This document shows positions 26,145 through 34,289 of a DNA stretch of 64,000 nucleotides, in pieces (position 1 is the first letter of the stretch; each line of letters opens with the position of its first letter). The stretch covers positions 1,178,501-1,242,500 of the forward strand of contig NZ_CP071454.1 of assembly GCF_017352135.1 (NCBI RefSeq), read 5' to 3'. The position numbers and the translations under genes were made by a program. Origin of the DNA: Rhizobium lentis (GTDB lineage: Bacteria; Pseudomonadota; Alphaproteobacteria; Rhizobiales; Rhizobiaceae). The notes beneath the pieces were generated by a model, which was given only the letters and a program-made list of their open reading frames with translations, was not told where the DNA came from and did no database searches.

Positions 26145-26640
26145 TTCAGCCCCCTCATACGCGGATCCAGCTTGTCACGAAGGGCGTCGCCCAGAAGATT
26201 GATGCCGAGCAGCGTCAGCGCGATGCAGAGGCCGGGAAAAAGGCCGAGCCACACGGCCTGCTGGATGAAGGGACGGCCGGCGGCAAGCATGTTGCCCCAG
26301 GTCGGCGCCGGCGGAGGCACACCTAGACCCAGGAAGCTCAGGGCGCTTTCCGAGAGGATGGCCCAACCGAACATCGACGTGGCAAGCACGGTGATCGGAG
26401 CAAGGCAATTGGGCAGGATGTGACGGACCATCGTGAAAAGCTCACTGTTGCCCATTATTCTGGACGCTTCGATGAATTCCCGCTCCCGCAACGACAGAAC
26501 CGCGCCGCGCACGACGCGCGCCATGGACGGGGTGTAGGAAATGCCGAGTGCGAAGATGATGCCGTACTGATTGGCGCCGAATACAGCCAACAGACCAAGC
26601 GCCAGCAGAATGCCGGGGAATGCCTGGCCGCCATCGGTTT
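26141..26640 (-). pseudogene. Truncated DppC-type ABC permease (5' half missing)
   Basis: About 165 residues match the C-terminal half of DppC-like permeases: AFPGILLALGLLAVFG, the EAA loop EFIEASRIMGNSELF...ILPN, and the end SFLGLGVPPPAPTWGNML. Family members have about 280 residues; the first two or three helices are absent. The upstream frame (to 26680) encodes an unrelated MRRFFHSVIVFPNETDGG, so homology stops abruptly near 26630. No DppB permease is found. A deletion therefore removed dppB and the front of dppC, and the sequence that replaced it leads straight into LysR genes. It is still open in frame and may make a useless peptide. Confidence 0.8.
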
Positions 26641-26768
26641 CGTTAGGGAAGACTATGACGGAATGAAAAAATCTCCGCAATATTATGCGTAATCGTCATA
26701 TGTTTATGCAGAATGATAGGATGCACGAAACGCTGCGCTCCCTTGGTCTGGCTAAGTAAGTTACTGAT

Positions 26769-27674
26769 TCAAATATTTTTTTGTGAAAGCTGGATCTGCC
26801 GTTTCAATGCATCGCTCAAAGATTGCGCTGCAATCGACAGGGGAACGCCTGCAGCACGTGCAAGCCCGAACTGCTGACGTGCAAGCGGAATGAACGGACG
26901 ATGCACAACGGGAAGATGGCGATAGAGATTTGCATAGAAGCTGCTGATGATCGTGACACCGAGGCCATGGGCGACATAGGAACAAGCAGAACTGTTCGTA
27001 TGCGTTTCGATCTTGACGGTCTGCTTCACGCCCGCCTGTTTGAAGCTCTGATCGAGCGCCATGCGATTGGGCCTTTGACGGCCGATGAGGATCAGCGGCA
27101 CATCGCGCAGGTCCTTAGCCGAAATCTCCGCCAATTCTGCCAGCTGGTGATCCCTCGGGATGACGCAGACGCTTTCCCCGCTCGCCACCTGCTCGACTTC
27201 GATGCCGGGACCGATTTCCCCCTCCATACGCAGGAAGCCGATATCGAGCACACGCTCCTCGACCAGCTTATTGATGGCAATAGTGGTGTCGAAAAACGTC
27301 TCGATGCGGACAGTGGGGAAATCCCGCACGTAATCCACCAGCATGGCCGGCGCGAAGTTCTCCCACATACTGCTTGGCAGACCGATCCGCACGATTTCCG
27401 GCCCCGCGGCGCCGCTTCTCAGATCTTGAGCGCGCCCTGACATCCGATCCACGGCCAAGAGAATATTCTCTGCATCCCGGGCGAGGATGGCCGCCTCCGG
27501 CGTCGGGATCAGTCGCCCCTTGTCGCGTACAAAAAGGGTAATGGACAAATCCGCCTCAAGCTGCTGCAGGAGCCGGCTCACCCCCGACTGGCTGAGGCCC
27601 ATGGCCTTGGCCGTCGCAATGGTCGATCCGGTGGACATCAGCGTCCGCAAGACCTCAAGCTGTCTGATGTTCAT
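26769..27674 (-). CDS. LysR-family transcriptional regulator
   Basis: A full-length 301-residue LysR regulator: HTH at about residues 5-60 (QLEVLRTLMSTGSTIATAKA, then GLSQSGVSRLLQQLEADL), effector domain to 295. Its ATG overlaps the stop of the truncated LysR gene upstream. It sits next to the broken peptide-transporter operon and transcribes in the same direction, so it may once have regulated it. The 90 bp to the permease remnant are AT-rich, with no gene. Confidence 0.9.
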   Translation of the reverse strand: MNIRQLEVLRTLMSTGSTIATAKAMGLSQSGVSRLLQQLEADLSITLFVRDKGRLIPTPEAAILARDAENILLAVDRMSGRAQDLRSGAAGPEIVRIGLPSSMWENFAPAMLVDYVRDFPTVRIETFFDTTIAINKLVEERVLDIGFLRMEGEIGPGIEVEQVASGESVCVIPRDHQLAELAEISAKDLRDVPLILIGRQRPNRMALDQSFKQAGVKQTVKIETHTNSSACSYVAHGLGVTIISSFYANLYRHLPVVHRPFIPLARQQFGLARAAGVPLSIAAQSLSDALKRQIQLSQKNI

Positions 27675-28309
27675 CGTGAAACGTCCTCTGCACCAGCGGC
27701 CCAGCGCCAGTCGGCAATGCTTCCCAGAAAAAGGCCTGCGGATTTGGCCAAGGGATATTTCTCGCCGCTAACGAGGCAGTAGGTCACCGGGGAGAAAAGC
27801 TGTTTCTCCTGCCGCAGTCCAGGCGTCGCCAGCGGCAGGCGCGCGAAGCCGATATCGGCCTCTCCGTCCGCCACCATCCTCTCGATCGCAAAATCGCTGC
27901 CGGAAGCGAGCTCCACGCGCATCGAACCGTGAGCGCCGAAGAAGGCCTTGATCATGCGGGGAAGCACGGTGGATGACAGGCTGGCCGGGAAGGCAAGGCG
28001 CAGCAGCATCTCGCGCGAATGACCGCTTTCCAATTTCACCGCCGCCGTTTTCAGCTCCCGCAACCGATCCGAAATGGCGCGGATATCCGGCCCGAGCCGC
28101 CGGCCTTCACGGGTCGGAGACAACCGGTTCTTGTCATGTTCGAACAGACGGAAGCCGAGATAATCTTCAAGCTGCTGCAGCAGTCGGCTGGTATTGGATT
28201 GTGAAATGCCGAGTTCCAGCGCGGCGGCGATCGTCGATCCCGTTGCCGCGATCGCATCAAAGGCCTCGATATGCTTGAGGCTGATTCCTGCGCTGACTGC
28301 CCTAACCAT
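27671..28309 (-). pseudogene. Truncated LysR-family regulator
   Basis: The first about 200 residues are LysR-like (MVRAVSAGISLKHIEAFDAI; SQSNTSRLLQQLEDYLGFRL; effector domain to GEKYPLAKSAG). It then ends at residue 212 with SIADWRWAAGAEDVSR, some 85 residues short of the family, exactly where the next LysR gene begins (ATGA overlap). The DNA-binding domain is whole, so a short product might still bind DNA. It is similar to its neighbour in the HTH (both have SRLLQQLE), which suggests an old duplication followed by a deletion. Start taken at ATG 28309; the frame is open to 28501. Confidence 0.65.
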
Positions 28310-28349
28310 GTGATGACTTTCCTCGGTAGCCAATTCGAAAACTGCATAA

Positions 28350-28591
28350 GATTGCAGCGCTGTCAAAAGCAGACAGCGACGGTGGGCGCAATCGGCGCGG
28401 CGGCGGGCGTGGCTCAGTTGCTGGGCGCAAGCGAGGAGCTGCTGAGCACGCAGGCGCACCGCGAAAAATTTGACGACTGCCTGAAATGGGGAAATCGTCA
28501 ACCGAGCTGCGACCTCTACGCGCGCGTCAGAAGACTGAATGAGGCCGCAGACCTGTGGACCGCTTGGTATGGCGAACCACCGGGAAGCTGA
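28350..28591 (+). pseudogene. 3' stub of an unrelated gene
   Basis: About 80 codons read as real protein: AIGAAAGVAQLLGASEELL, HREKFDDCLKWGNRQPSCDL, and a C-terminal LWTAWYGEPPGS before the TGA at 28589. The upstream part of the frame passes into the antisense of the LysR gene and has no start with a ribosome site. It looks like the end of a small Cys-containing protein whose 5' part was lost at the right border of the LysR/ABC block. Family not recognised. Confidence 0.35.
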
Positions 28592-28766
28592 ACTGCTTGC
28601 GGGCCAGAGGCCGTATAACCTCTGTCAATTCGGGCTTTTCGTGACTTCGCGTTCTGGAGGTGCTTCAGCCGCGCCGGCCTGCTTCGGCGAGGCTGAGACT
28701 GGCAGCGCGGATCCGACAATCTGTTCCGGATATGGCTGTCCGGCGCTCGCAGGAACACCCCTTGCT

Positions 28767-29831
28767 TCACTGCGCCCGCAGAACCTCGTTCCAGTGCGCG
28801 ATCAGCCGCGCACGCTTTACCTGGTCGAGATAGACCATCAACCCGGGACTGACAGGCACCGGACGAAGTTGGGCGCCGAGTAGTTCCTGCAGCGTATTGG
28901 CGGTGTTCTCGCCCGCCACCTCGGGACTGACGGCCGGAATCTGCAGCTCGCGCGCCATGATCGTCTGGCCCTCCTTCGACATGAAAAAGGCAAGGTAGCG
29001 GCGGCCGAGCTCCGGCTCGGCTGCAGCCTGCGGCACCAGGCCGATGCGCGACATCACCACCGTATAGTCCTTCGGCAGCACGATGCCGACATCGGGGTGC
29101 CGCGAAGCCCAGTCGGCGGCGTAGGAACCGAGAATATTATAGCCGAGCACGAAGCGCCCGTCGGCGACGCGTTCGAGAATCGCCGAGCTCGTCGAGTAGA
29201 GCTTGACGCCGGCCGCGCCCATCGCGCCGATCACCGACCAGATGTCGCCGAATTGCTCCTGATCGCGCGCCATGAAAAGAAAGCCGACGCCCGATCGCTC
29301 GATATCGTAGGTGCTGATCCGGCCATAGACCGCGTTGCCCTTGCGCTTCAGATAGTCCACGAATTCCGCCCGCGAGCTCGGCACCGGCTCGTGCGCAAAG
29401 CTCGGCTTGTGATAGACGAATACCGCCGGCTCGAAAGTCAGCGCATAGGCGGTGTTGCGCCAGTTCGCCCATTTCGGCCATGTAGCGCTCATCGGCAGGT
29501 TGCTGACCTGCGCATAGCCGTCATTGGAAAGTTTCACCTGGAGGTCCATCGCCGAGGAAAAGGCGAAATCCGCCGTTTTGCCACCGGCATCCGTTTCCCT
29601 GACGATCCGGTCGTAGATTTCCCCGGTCAGCATGTCCTCATAGCTGACCGCGACATCGGGGTTGGCTTCCTGGAAACCGCGGATCATCGGTCGTGCCAAG
29701 GGTTCGTCCAGCGAAGAATAAACCGTCAGCACCGGTGCGGCTGTATTACCCGACTTCGCCGGATAGAAGGCTTGCTCGGCCAAGGCACAACCCGGCCAGA
29801 ACACCAGCAGCAAAATGAAAATTCTCCTCAT
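28767..29831 (-). CDS. Periplasmic solute-binding protein (FbpA/AfuA-like)
   Basis: A 354-residue binding protein with signal peptide MRRIFILLLVFWPGCALA (ATG 29831). The domain opening is VLTVYSSLDEPLARPMIRGF, followed by MLTGEIYDRIVRE and DFAFSSAMDLQVKL, as in ferric- or organophosphate-binding type 2 proteins. No permease or ATPase is nearby. Similar orphan binding proteins are encoded beside TctDE-type two-component systems and can serve as their periplasmic sensor partner; here that pair is 2.3 kb away, with a cyclase gene between. Ligand unknown. Confidence 0.8.
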   Translation of the reverse strand: MRRIFILLLVFWPGCALAEQAFYPAKSGNTAAPVLTVYSSLDEPLARPMIRGFQEANPDVAVSYEDMLTGEIYDRIVRETDAGGKTADFAFSSAMDLQVKLSNDGYAQVSNLPMSATWPKWANWRNTAYALTFEPAVFVYHKPSFAHEPVPSSRAEFVDYLKRKGNAVYGRISTYDIERSGVGFLFMARDQEQFGDIWSVIGAMGAAGVKLYSTSSAILERVADGRFVLGYNILGSYAADWASRHPDVGIVLPKDYTVVMSRIGLVPQAAAEPELGRRYLAFFMSKEGQTIMARELQIPAVSPEVAGENTANTLQELLGAQLRPVPVSPGLMVYLDQVKRARLIAHWNEVLRAQ

Positions 29832-29968
29832 ACCGCAACAATGCCCGAGCACGGCGGGAGGAGCAAGGGCGCAGGATCTAGGCGGCCGCCGCGAGCGGAA
29901 TTGTTCGGCGGATGGCAAGTATTGGTGTGGAACAACGACAAAGCACCTGCCGGCCTGACGACCACTTT

Positions 29969-29988
29969 AACCATAAATGATTATGGTT
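29969..29988. promoter_or_regulatory. Inverted repeat, candidate operator
   Basis: AACCATAA, ATGA, TTATGGTT is a perfect 8-bp dyad. It lies in the 328-bp gap between the divergent binding-protein and cyclase genes, 138 bp from one start and 171 bp from the other, so it could control both. No other gene is seen in the gap. Confidence 0.35.
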
Positions 29989-30159
29989 TCCCGGCAGCCT
30001 TTGCCCGTTTAGAGTATTGATGAAGATCGGCGACGATATAGGGTGCGCTGCCACGTTAAAACGTCGAAGCCGCCCGAATTTTCTTATTCGGGGGACGACA
30101 CTGCGCGACAAAAACTCTATAAAAAGCTGGATTACTCTGTGAGATCCATGGGAGGGGTC

Positions 30160-32028
30160 ATGGAACGACGACTGAGCGCTATTCTCGCTGCGGATGTCGT
30201 CGGCTACAGCCGACTGATGGGCATTGATGAATCAGGCACCTTGCAGGCGCTGAACCGCCATCGCTGCGAGCTGGTCGACGTTCGCATTTCCGACTACAAG
30301 GGCCGGATCGTCAAACTCACCGGCGACGGCATCCTTGCCGAATTCCAGAGCGTGGTGAATGCCGTCGCCTGCGCCGCCGAAATCCAGCGCAGCATGTCGG
30401 CCCGCAACGCGAACGTGCCCAAGGACGAACGCGTCGAATTCCGCATCGGCATCAATCTCGGCGACGTCGTCGTCGAGAACGGCGACATTTTCGGCGACGG
30501 CGTCAACCTCGCTGCCAGGCTTGAACGCATTGCCGCGCCGGGCGGCATCGCCGTGTCGGCGTCGGTGCGCGATCAGGTTGGCTCACGACTCAATCTCGGT
30601 TTCGAATTCATCGGCGAACATACGCTGAAAAACATCCGCCAGCCGGTGCAGGTCTATACCGTTACTCTGGGCGCGCCCTCCTCGGCCAGGCTGGTCGCGC
30701 AAAACCGCAACACCTGCTTCATCGCGGTGCTGCCCTTCACCAATATGAGCGGCGATGCCGACCAGGATTATTTCTCCGACGGCATAACCGAGGACATCAT
30801 CACCGATCTCTCCAAGATCTCCAGCCTGCACGTCGTGCCGCGCAACACGATCTTTACCTATAAGGGCATATCGGTGAAGTTGAAGCGGCTCGCCCAGGAA
30901 CTCGGCGTGCGCTATGTGCTCGAAGGAAGCGTGCGCATCTTCGACAAGCGCGTGCGCATTTCCGGCCAGCTGATCGACACCGCCAATGGCGACCATCTCT
31001 GGGCCGAGCGCTACGACCGCGACCTCACCGACATCTTCGCCATTCAGGACGAGATAACCCAGGCGATCGTCAGCCAGCTGAAGGTGCGCCTGCTGCCGGA
31101 GGAGAAGAAGGCGATCGCCAACGAACCGACCGCCAATGTCGAGGCCTATACCTATTATCTCAGGGGCCGCCAGCTCTCCCACACCTGGACGAAATCCTAC
31201 CTGCAGCTCGCCAGACGTATGTTCTGCAAGGCGGTGGAGCTCGACCCTGAATATGCCCGCGCCTATGCCGGCATTGCCGACTGCGACGCAGCGATCCGCG
31301 ACTGGGCGCCTGACGATGTGCCGCTGGCGCGCATCCTCGAGATGAGCGCTCGCGCCCTTCAGCTCGACCCCAATCTTCCCGAGGCCCACGCCTCGCATGG
31401 ACTGGCCCTGCATCAAAGCGGCCTCGATGATCGGGCGGCGGCCGCCTTCGAACGTGCCCTCACGCTCGACCCGAACCTCTTCGAGGCGAATTTCCATTAT
31501 GCCCGGTTCTTCTTCATGCACGGCAATTTTGCCGAATCGGTTCAGTACTTCACCCGCGCCGCCGAAATCCGTCCTGACGACTACGTCTCGCCGATCCATC
31601 TGATGTCCGCCTACCGCTCGCTCGGCCGTCCGGTGGATACGGAAAACTGGGCGCGCCTCGGCCTGCTGCGGGCCGAACGTGCGCTCAATCTCAATCCGGA
31701 AAACTCCGGCCCGGCCCATCGCGGTGCGCTGGCGCTTGCCCATCTCGGCGATGCGGCGCGCGCACGCGCCTGGGCCGCCCGCGCCATCGCCATCGATCCC
31801 GACGACATCGTCGCCCAGTATAATCTGGCCTGCGTCTATTCCGTCCTCGGCGACGTCGATCAGGCGATCGAGCTCCTCGAGAAACTGCTGCCGAACAGCT
31901 CGGTCTATCACATCAAATGGTTCAACAATGATTCCGATCTCGACAACATCCGCGGCGATCCCCGCTTCCGGAAATTATTGGCCATCGCGATGACGGAACG
32001 TGAACGGATCGAGAGGACCGGGAGCTGA
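30160..32028 (+). CDS. Class III adenylate/guanylate cyclase with TolB-N/FlgO-like and TPR domains
   Basis: A 622-residue protein starting at ATG 30160, with GGAGGGG just upstream. The cyclase catalytic domain is residues 1-170: LSAILAADVVGYSRLMG and KLTGDGILAEF give the two metal aspartates, and GDIFGDGVNLAARLE is the purine/dimer motif. A TolB-N/FlgO-like domain (about 185-310: AVLPFTNMSGDADQDYFSDG, GDHLWAERYDRDL) follows, then tetratricopeptide repeats (about 330-600). No membrane segment. This cyclase-TPR architecture is abundant in rhizobia and functions are mostly unknown. It is divergent from the binding protein and upstream of a two-component system. Confidence 0.88.
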   Translation: MERRLSAILAADVVGYSRLMGIDESGTLQALNRHRCELVDVRISDYKGRIVKLTGDGILAEFQSVVNAVACAAEIQRSMSARNANVPKDERVEFRIGINLGDVVVENGDIFGDGVNLAARLERIAAPGGIAVSASVRDQVGSRLNLGFEFIGEHTLKNIRQPVQVYTVTLGAPSSARLVAQNRNTCFIAVLPFTNMSGDADQDYFSDGITEDIITDLSKISSLHVVPRNTIFTYKGISVKLKRLAQELGVRYVLEGSVRIFDKRVRISGQLIDTANGDHLWAERYDRDLTDIFAIQDEITQAIVSQLKVRLLPEEKKAIANEPTANVEAYTYYLRGRQLSHTWTKSYLQLARRMFCKAVELDPEYARAYAGIADCDAAIRDWAPDDVPLARILEMSARALQLDPNLPEAHASHGLALHQSGLDDRAAAAFERALTLDPNLFEANFHYARFFFMHGNFAESVQYFTRAAEIRPDDYVSPIHLMSAYRSLGRPVDTENWARLGLLRAERALNLNPENSGPAHRGALALAHLGDAARARAWAARAIAIDPDDIVAQYNLACVYSVLGDVDQAIELLEKLLPNSSVYHIKWFNNDSDLDNIRGDPRFRKLLAIAMTERERIERTGS

Positions 32029-32121
32029 AATCTCGTCCCTGGCGATTCACCGAATTTTGAAAATCGCTATGACATCGCTCCGCCACCTCTGTAATCTCCT
32101 TTGAAAACAGAGGGAACATCC

Positions 32122-32799
32122 GTGCGCATCCTGCTCACAGAAGACAATATCGCGTTGGCGGACGGTCTGTCGGCAATCCTGCGCGGTACGGGCCATGCCG
32201 TCGACGTCGTCCATGACGGCGCGTCGGCCAATGCGGTTATCGCGGCGGAAAGTTTCGATCTTGTCATTCTCGACCTCAACCTGCCCGAAATGGATGGGCT
32301 CGACGTGCTGCGCGCCATGCGCGCGCGGCAGAACCAGGCGGCTGTCCTGATCCTGACGGCGCGGGGGGCGCCAGAGGAAAGGGTGAAGGGGCTCGATCTC
32401 GGCGCCGACGATTATCTGATCAAGCCGTTCGACATTGCCGAATTCGAGGCCCGCGTACGCGTGTTGCTGCGCCGCCAGGCCGGGCTGCGGTCTGCGACCG
32501 TCGGCTTCGGCGGCATTTCCTTCGACCTCAATTCCCGTACCTTTTCATCTGGCGATACGCCTCTTGATATTCCCGCCCGCGAACTTGGCTTGCTCGAAAT
32601 CCTCTTCATGCGGGCTGGCAAGGTCGTCGCCAAGGAGGCGATCATCCAGTCGCTGACCGCCTTCGACGACGACATCTCCGCAAACGCCATCGAGCAATAT
32701 GTCAGCCGGCTGAGAAAGCGCCTCTCGCCGTATGGCCTGACGGTCAAGACCGCTCGCGGCATCGGCTACTATCTCGACAAGCTGCCCGAGGCCCCATGA
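32122..32799 (+). CDS. tctD: OmpR-family response regulator, TctD-like
   Basis: A 225-residue regulator: receiver domain 1-115 with acidic residues E7-D8 and phosphoacceptor Asp51 (VILDLNLPEMDG), Lys in YLIKPF, and a winged-helix DNA-binding domain about 125-220 (VKTARGIGYYL). GTG 32122 is chosen because GAGGGA is 6-7 bases upstream; a TTG at 32101 is in frame but unsupported. Its stop overlaps the kinase start (ATGA at 32796-32799). TctD homologues control carboxylate transporters. Confidence 0.88.
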   Translation: MRILLTEDNIALADGLSAILRGTGHAVDVVHDGASANAVIAAESFDLVILDLNLPEMDGLDVLRAMRARQNQAAVLILTARGAPEERVKGLDLGADDYLIKPFDIAEFEARVRVLLRRQAGLRSATVGFGGISFDLNSRTFSSGDTPLDIPARELGLLEILFMRAGKVVAKEAIIQSLTAFDDDISANAIEQYVSRLRKRLSPYGLTVKTARGIGYYLDKLPEAP

Positions 32800-34178
32800 A
32801 AGCCGCCTATTCCCTCAGGCGCCGACTGCTCTTCTGGCTGCTCATCTCGACTGCCGTCATCGGTACGCTGGCGCTCGCCGATACCTATCGCGAGGCAGTC
32901 CAGACCTCGAACATCGTCTCCGACCGCGTGCTCGCCGGCTCCGCCCTGGCAATTGCCGAACGCGTCGTCGTCGCCGAAGACGGTACGCTGCAGGTCGACA
33001 TCCCCTATGTCGCACTTGAAATGCTGACCTCGGCTGCGCAGGACCGTGTCTTCTACCGCGTTGACGGCCCTCCGGGTCAATTCATCACCGGCTACCAGTC
33101 CCTGCCGGTCCTGAAGAACACGCCCGGCAATGCCGCAGCCTTTGCAGATGACAGCTTCCGCGGCGAGCCGATCCGCATCGCCACCCTCGAGCGCTCCGCC
33201 TCCACCGGCATCCGCTCCGTGCCCTTCGTCGTGACGGTCGCCGAAACCACCATCGCCCGCCGGCAATTGACGCAGGCGATCCTGGTGCGCTCGGCATTGC
33301 GCCTCGCCGTGATGATCTTGGGCGCGGCAGTGATCGTCTGGATTTCGGTCACGGTGGCGCTGCGCCCGCTCTACAAGCTCGGCGACGCCATCGGCGAACG
33401 CAGTCCCGACGATCTGCATCCGATCGAACAGACCGTGCCGAGCGAGGTCGAGCCGCTGGTCGATACGGTGAACTCTTTCATGGTTCGCCTGCAGTCGGCC
33501 CTCGATGCTCTGCGCCATTTCACCGGCAATGCCAGCCATCAGCTCCGCACGCCGCTGGCGATCATCCGCACCCAGCTTGCTCTTTCGGCCCGCGCCGGCG
33601 CACTGGATGAAGCCCACGCGGCGGCGCTGAAGGGCGACCAGGCCGTGGCGCATGCCGAGCGCATCCTTGCCCAGCTTCTTCTGATGGCGAAGATCGACGC
33701 CGCCACTGCCAAGGAGGCGCTCACGGCCTCCGCCATCGACCTTGCAGCAATCGCCCAGGAAATCACCGGTGAACAGATCCCGGCAGCCGCTGTCGCCGGC
33801 ATCGATCTCGGCTTCGAGGGTGAAAGCCCGGCGATGATCCGTGCCGAACCGCTGCTGATCGGCGAGATGCTGCGCAACCTCGCCGGCAACGCCATCGCCT
33901 ATGCCGGAAAAGGGGCGGAGGTCACCGTCCGCATCATCGCGGCCGCGGAGACGGTCCGCCTCGAAGTCGAGGACAACGGCCCCGGCATTCCGCCCGAGAA
34001 GCTGGAGGCGGTACGCAGACGCTTTTCGCGCGGCAATGAATCCGGCGCGCCCGGCGCCGGCCTCGGCCTACCCATCGTCGAGGAAATCGCCCATCTTTTC
34101 AACGCCGTACTGACACTGGAGCCCGGCACGGGCGGCAGGGGTCTGACGGCGGCCGTCACCTTTGCCAGGGCGGTGTAA
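32796..34178 (+). CDS. tctE: Sensor histidine kinase, TctE-like
   Basis: A 460-residue membrane kinase. It has an N-terminal helix (about 10-28), a periplasmic two-component-sensor domain (2CSK_N type, about 30-165), a second helix (about 168-190), a HAMP-like stretch, a dimerisation/phosphoacceptor domain with His248 (NASHQLRTPLAIIR) and an ATPase domain (NLAGNAIAYAGKG N box; DNGPGIPPEK G1 box; GAGLGLPIVEEI G2 box). The TctE family senses tricarboxylates. Together with the response regulator it is the best regulator candidate in the window for tctCBA. It may also receive input from the divergent periplasmic binding protein. Confidence 0.9.
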   Translation: MKAAYSLRRRLLFWLLISTAVIGTLALADTYREAVQTSNIVSDRVLAGSALAIAERVVVAEDGTLQVDIPYVALEMLTSAAQDRVFYRVDGPPGQFITGYQSLPVLKNTPGNAAAFADDSFRGEPIRIATLERSASTGIRSVPFVVTVAETTIARRQLTQAILVRSALRLAVMILGAAVIVWISVTVALRPLYKLGDAIGERSPDDLHPIEQTVPSEVEPLVDTVNSFMVRLQSALDALRHFTGNASHQLRTPLAIIRTQLALSARAGALDEAHAAALKGDQAVAHAERILAQLLLMAKIDAATAKEALTASAIDLAAIAQEITGEQIPAAAVAGIDLGFEGESPAMIRAEPLLIGEMLRNLAGNAIAYAGKGAEVTVRIIAAAETVRLEVEDNGPGIPPEKLEAVRRRFSRGNESGAPGAGLGLPIVEEIAHLFNAVLTLEPGTGGRGLTAAVTFARAV

Positions 34179-34289
34179 AAGCCGTCAGCATCTCGACCTT
34201 TCGATCTTGCTTTCTTTCGCTGCATTGCACACACTGGCTTTGGGAACAGCAAAGCCGCACGACGATGCGCGCCGGATATAAAGAGAAAT

